The position numbers and the translations under genes are program-made. Below are positions 5,992 through 7,604 of a stretch of DNA of 7,604 nt, one piece after another. The DNA is from an uncultured Actinomycetes bacterium. Lineage in GTDB: Bacteria > Actinomycetota > Actinomycetes > Nanopelagicales > Nanopelagicaceae. A model generated the notes under the pieces. The model saw only the letters and a program-made list of their open reading frames with translations. It did no database searches and was not told the origin of the DNA. Numbering within the stretch: the first letter of the stretch is position 1; each line of letters begins with the position of its first letter. The stretch is taken from assembly GCA_903827345.1 (NCBI GenBank), contig CAIKID010000062.1, positions 1 through 7,604 on the forward strand, written 5' to 3'.

Positions 5992-7604
5992 CCAGCGATA
6001 CCACTAGCGAAAGCTCCGCAACCTTCTTTCACCAGCCCGGCGCAGCTACGCAATTTTTGTATCATCGCGCATATCGACCACGGTAAATCCACACTTGCCG
6101 ATCGCATGCTCGGTATTACCGAAGTAGTCGACCCGCGCAATATGCGCGCCCAATACCTCGATCGCATGGATATCGAACGCGAACGCGGAATCACCATTAA
6201 GTCACAGGCGGTACGTCTGCCGTGGCGTTCAGGGTTAGATAACCAGGAGTACATCCTGAATATGATCGATACGCCCGGTCACGTCGACTTTACCTACGAA
6301 GTTTCGCGCTCGCTCGCTGCCTGCGAAGGCGCCGTGCTGCTCGTGGATTGCGCTCAGGGAATCGAAGCGCAAACTCTCGCCAACTTGTACTTAGCGATGG
6401 AAAATAACCTCACCATCATTCCTGTTCTTAACAAAATTGATTTACCTGCTGCCCAGCCAGAGAAGTTTGCCGAAGAGCTTGCAAAGTTGATCGGATGTCA
6501 GCCTGAGGATTGCTTGCGAGTATCTGGCAAGACCGGCGCCGGAGTTACCGAACTTTTGGATCAGATCGTTCTGCAGATTCCTTCACCTATTGGCGATGCG
6601 AACGCTCCTACTCGCGCGCTGATCTTCGACTCTGTCTATGACACTTATCGCGGCGTTGTTACATACGTGCGCGTTATTGATGGCCACCTTTCCACTCGCG
6701 ATCAGATTCAGATGTTCTCAACTGGCGTACGCCACGAGATGCTCGAAGTTGGCGTGATCTCACCTGAGCCCGTTGTCTCTAAGGGACTTGGCGTTGGCGA
6801 GGTAGGTTATGTAATCACCGGCGTAAAAGATGTTCGTCAATCTCGCGTAGGTGACACGATCACTACTTATAACAATCCGGCGAAGGTTGCCTTGGCGGGA
6901 TATAAAGATCCACGCCCCATGGTCTTCTCTGGACTCTTCCCGATTGATGGCGCTGACTTCCCATTACTTCGCGAAGCGCTCGACAAATTGCAATTAAATG
7001 ATGCCGCGCTGGTGTACGAGCCAGAGAGTTCGGCCGCCTTGGGCTTCGGATTCCGCTGCGGCTTCTTAGGTCTGCTGCATATGGAAATTGTGCGCGAACG
7101 ACTTGAGCGCGAATCAAATCTGACACTTATTTCTACTGCTCCCAACGTCGTCTACTCAGTGACCACCGGTGATGGACAACTCCTGACAGTTACAAACCCT
7201 TCTGAGTATCCAGAAGGCAAGATCGAGAAGGTCGAAGAACCAATCGTTCGTGCCACCGTGCTCGCGCCAGCAGAATTCATCGGAACCATCATGGAACTCT
7301 GCCAAGAGCGCCGCGGCACCCTGCTCGGAATGGATTACCTTTCTGAAGATCGCGTTGAGATTCGCTATACCTTGCCGCTCGCCGAAATCGTCTTTGACTT
7401 CTTTGATCAACTTAAGAGCCGCACGCGCGGTTACGCCTCACTCGACTATGAGCCAATCGGGGAAGCTGAAGGCGATCTAGTGAAGGTCGATATCTTGTTG
7501 CAGGGCGAGAAGGTCGATGCCTTTAGTGCAATCGTTCACAAAGATAAGGCTTATACCTACGGAACGATGATGACCGGTAAGTTGCGCGAGTTAATTCCAA
7601 GGCA
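5989..7604 (+). CDS. lepA: Elongation factor 4 (LepA), ribosome-associated GTPase; 3' end cut off by window
   Basis: LepA is a translational GTPase that acts on the ribosome; back-translocation and a role in 30S assembly or initiation have both been proposed. The visible 538 codons contain all GTPase motifs: G1 AHIDHGKST at 27-35, G2 RGITI at 66-70, G3 DTPGH at 94-98, G4 NKID at 148-151 and G5 SGKTG at 179-183. Domain II and the EF-G-like domains follow, including FRCGFLGLLHMEIVRERLERE. The LepA-specific C-terminal domain begins and the window ends in RELIPR. About 70 residues should be missing, judging from the roughly 600-residue family length. The frame is open to the last base, so this is truncation by the window, not a broken gene. 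An N-terminal extension of about 20 residues before the conserved LRNFCIIAHID is common in the family. The gene lies 32 bases after rpsT and may share its transcript. Confidence 0.97.
   Translation, partial: MPAIPLAKAPQPSFTSPAQLRNFCIIAHIDHGKSTLADRMLGITEVVDPRNMRAQYLDRMDIERERGITIKSQAVRLPWRSGLDNQEYILNMIDTPGHVDFTYEVSRSLAACEGAVLLVDCAQGIEAQTLANLYLAMENNLTIIPVLNKIDLPAAQPEKFAEELAKLIGCQPEDCLRVSGKTGAGVTELLDQIVLQIPSPIGDANAPTRALIFDSVYDTYRGVVTYVRVIDGHLSTRDQIQMFSTGVRHEMLEVGVISPEPVVSKGLGVGEVGYVITGVKDVRQSRVGDTITTYNNPAKVALAGYKDPRPMVFSGLFPIDGADFPLLREALDKLQLNDAALVYEPESSAALGFGFRCGFLGLLHMEIVRERLERESNLTLISTAPNVVYSVTTGDGQLLTVTNPSEYPEGKIEKVEEPIVRATVLAPAEFIGTIMELCQERRGTLLGMDYLSEDRVEIRYTLPLAEIVFDFFDQLKSRTRGYASLDYEPIGEAEGDLVKVDILLQGEKVDAFSAIVHKDKAYTYGTMMTGKLRELIPR

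Noticed and set aside
6523..6537. Unusual G5 motif SGKTG in LepA (SAKTG is typical elsewhere)
   Set aside because: SGKTG is, as I recall, common in actinobacterial LepA, so it reads as a lineage feature and not as a defect.

Overview
The window is a compact, entirely plus-strand stretch of bacterial housekeeping DNA. The order leuS, comEA, comEC, holA, rpsT, lepA, together with the protein sequences, points to an actinobacterium. The moderate GC (judged by eye, not computed), very short intergenic gaps and overlapping genes suggest a streamlined lineage, possibly a freshwater Nanopelagicales-like organism. That placement is inference and would need a phylogeny.

Layout: bases 1-111 are the 3' end of an oxidoreductase gene, probably of the short-chain dehydrogenase family. 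It overlaps by 8 bases the start of leuS (leucyl-tRNA synthetase, 104-2560). A 57-base gap with a promoter-like pair of boxes leads to comEA (2618-3226), a membrane-anchored DNA-binding protein. The comEC frame follows (conventional start 3325, but open and protein-like from 3160, inside comEA). comEC overlaps holA (DNA polymerase III delta, 4626-5582) by 25 bases. A 104-base gap, also with promoter-like boxes, precedes rpsT (ribosomal protein S20, GTG start, 5687-5956). A 32-base spacer with a perfect inverted repeat leads to lepA (elongation factor 4, 5989 to the window end, truncated by the window).

Functionally the window mixes translation (leuS, rpsT, lepA), DNA replication (holA) and DNA uptake (comEA, comEC). 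ComEA would hold incoming double-stranded DNA at the cell surface, and ComEC would form the channel that passes one strand inward. The ComEC here is the short form: it ends where the metallo-beta-lactamase-like domain of longer homologues would begin.

I see no mobile element, CRISPR array, tRNA, rRNA or obviously novel system. The points most worth a second look are the missing conventional start codon for comEC, the possible leaderless transcript of comEA, similar promoter-like boxes in front of comEA and rpsT, and the small hairpin just ahead of the lepA ribosome-binding site.
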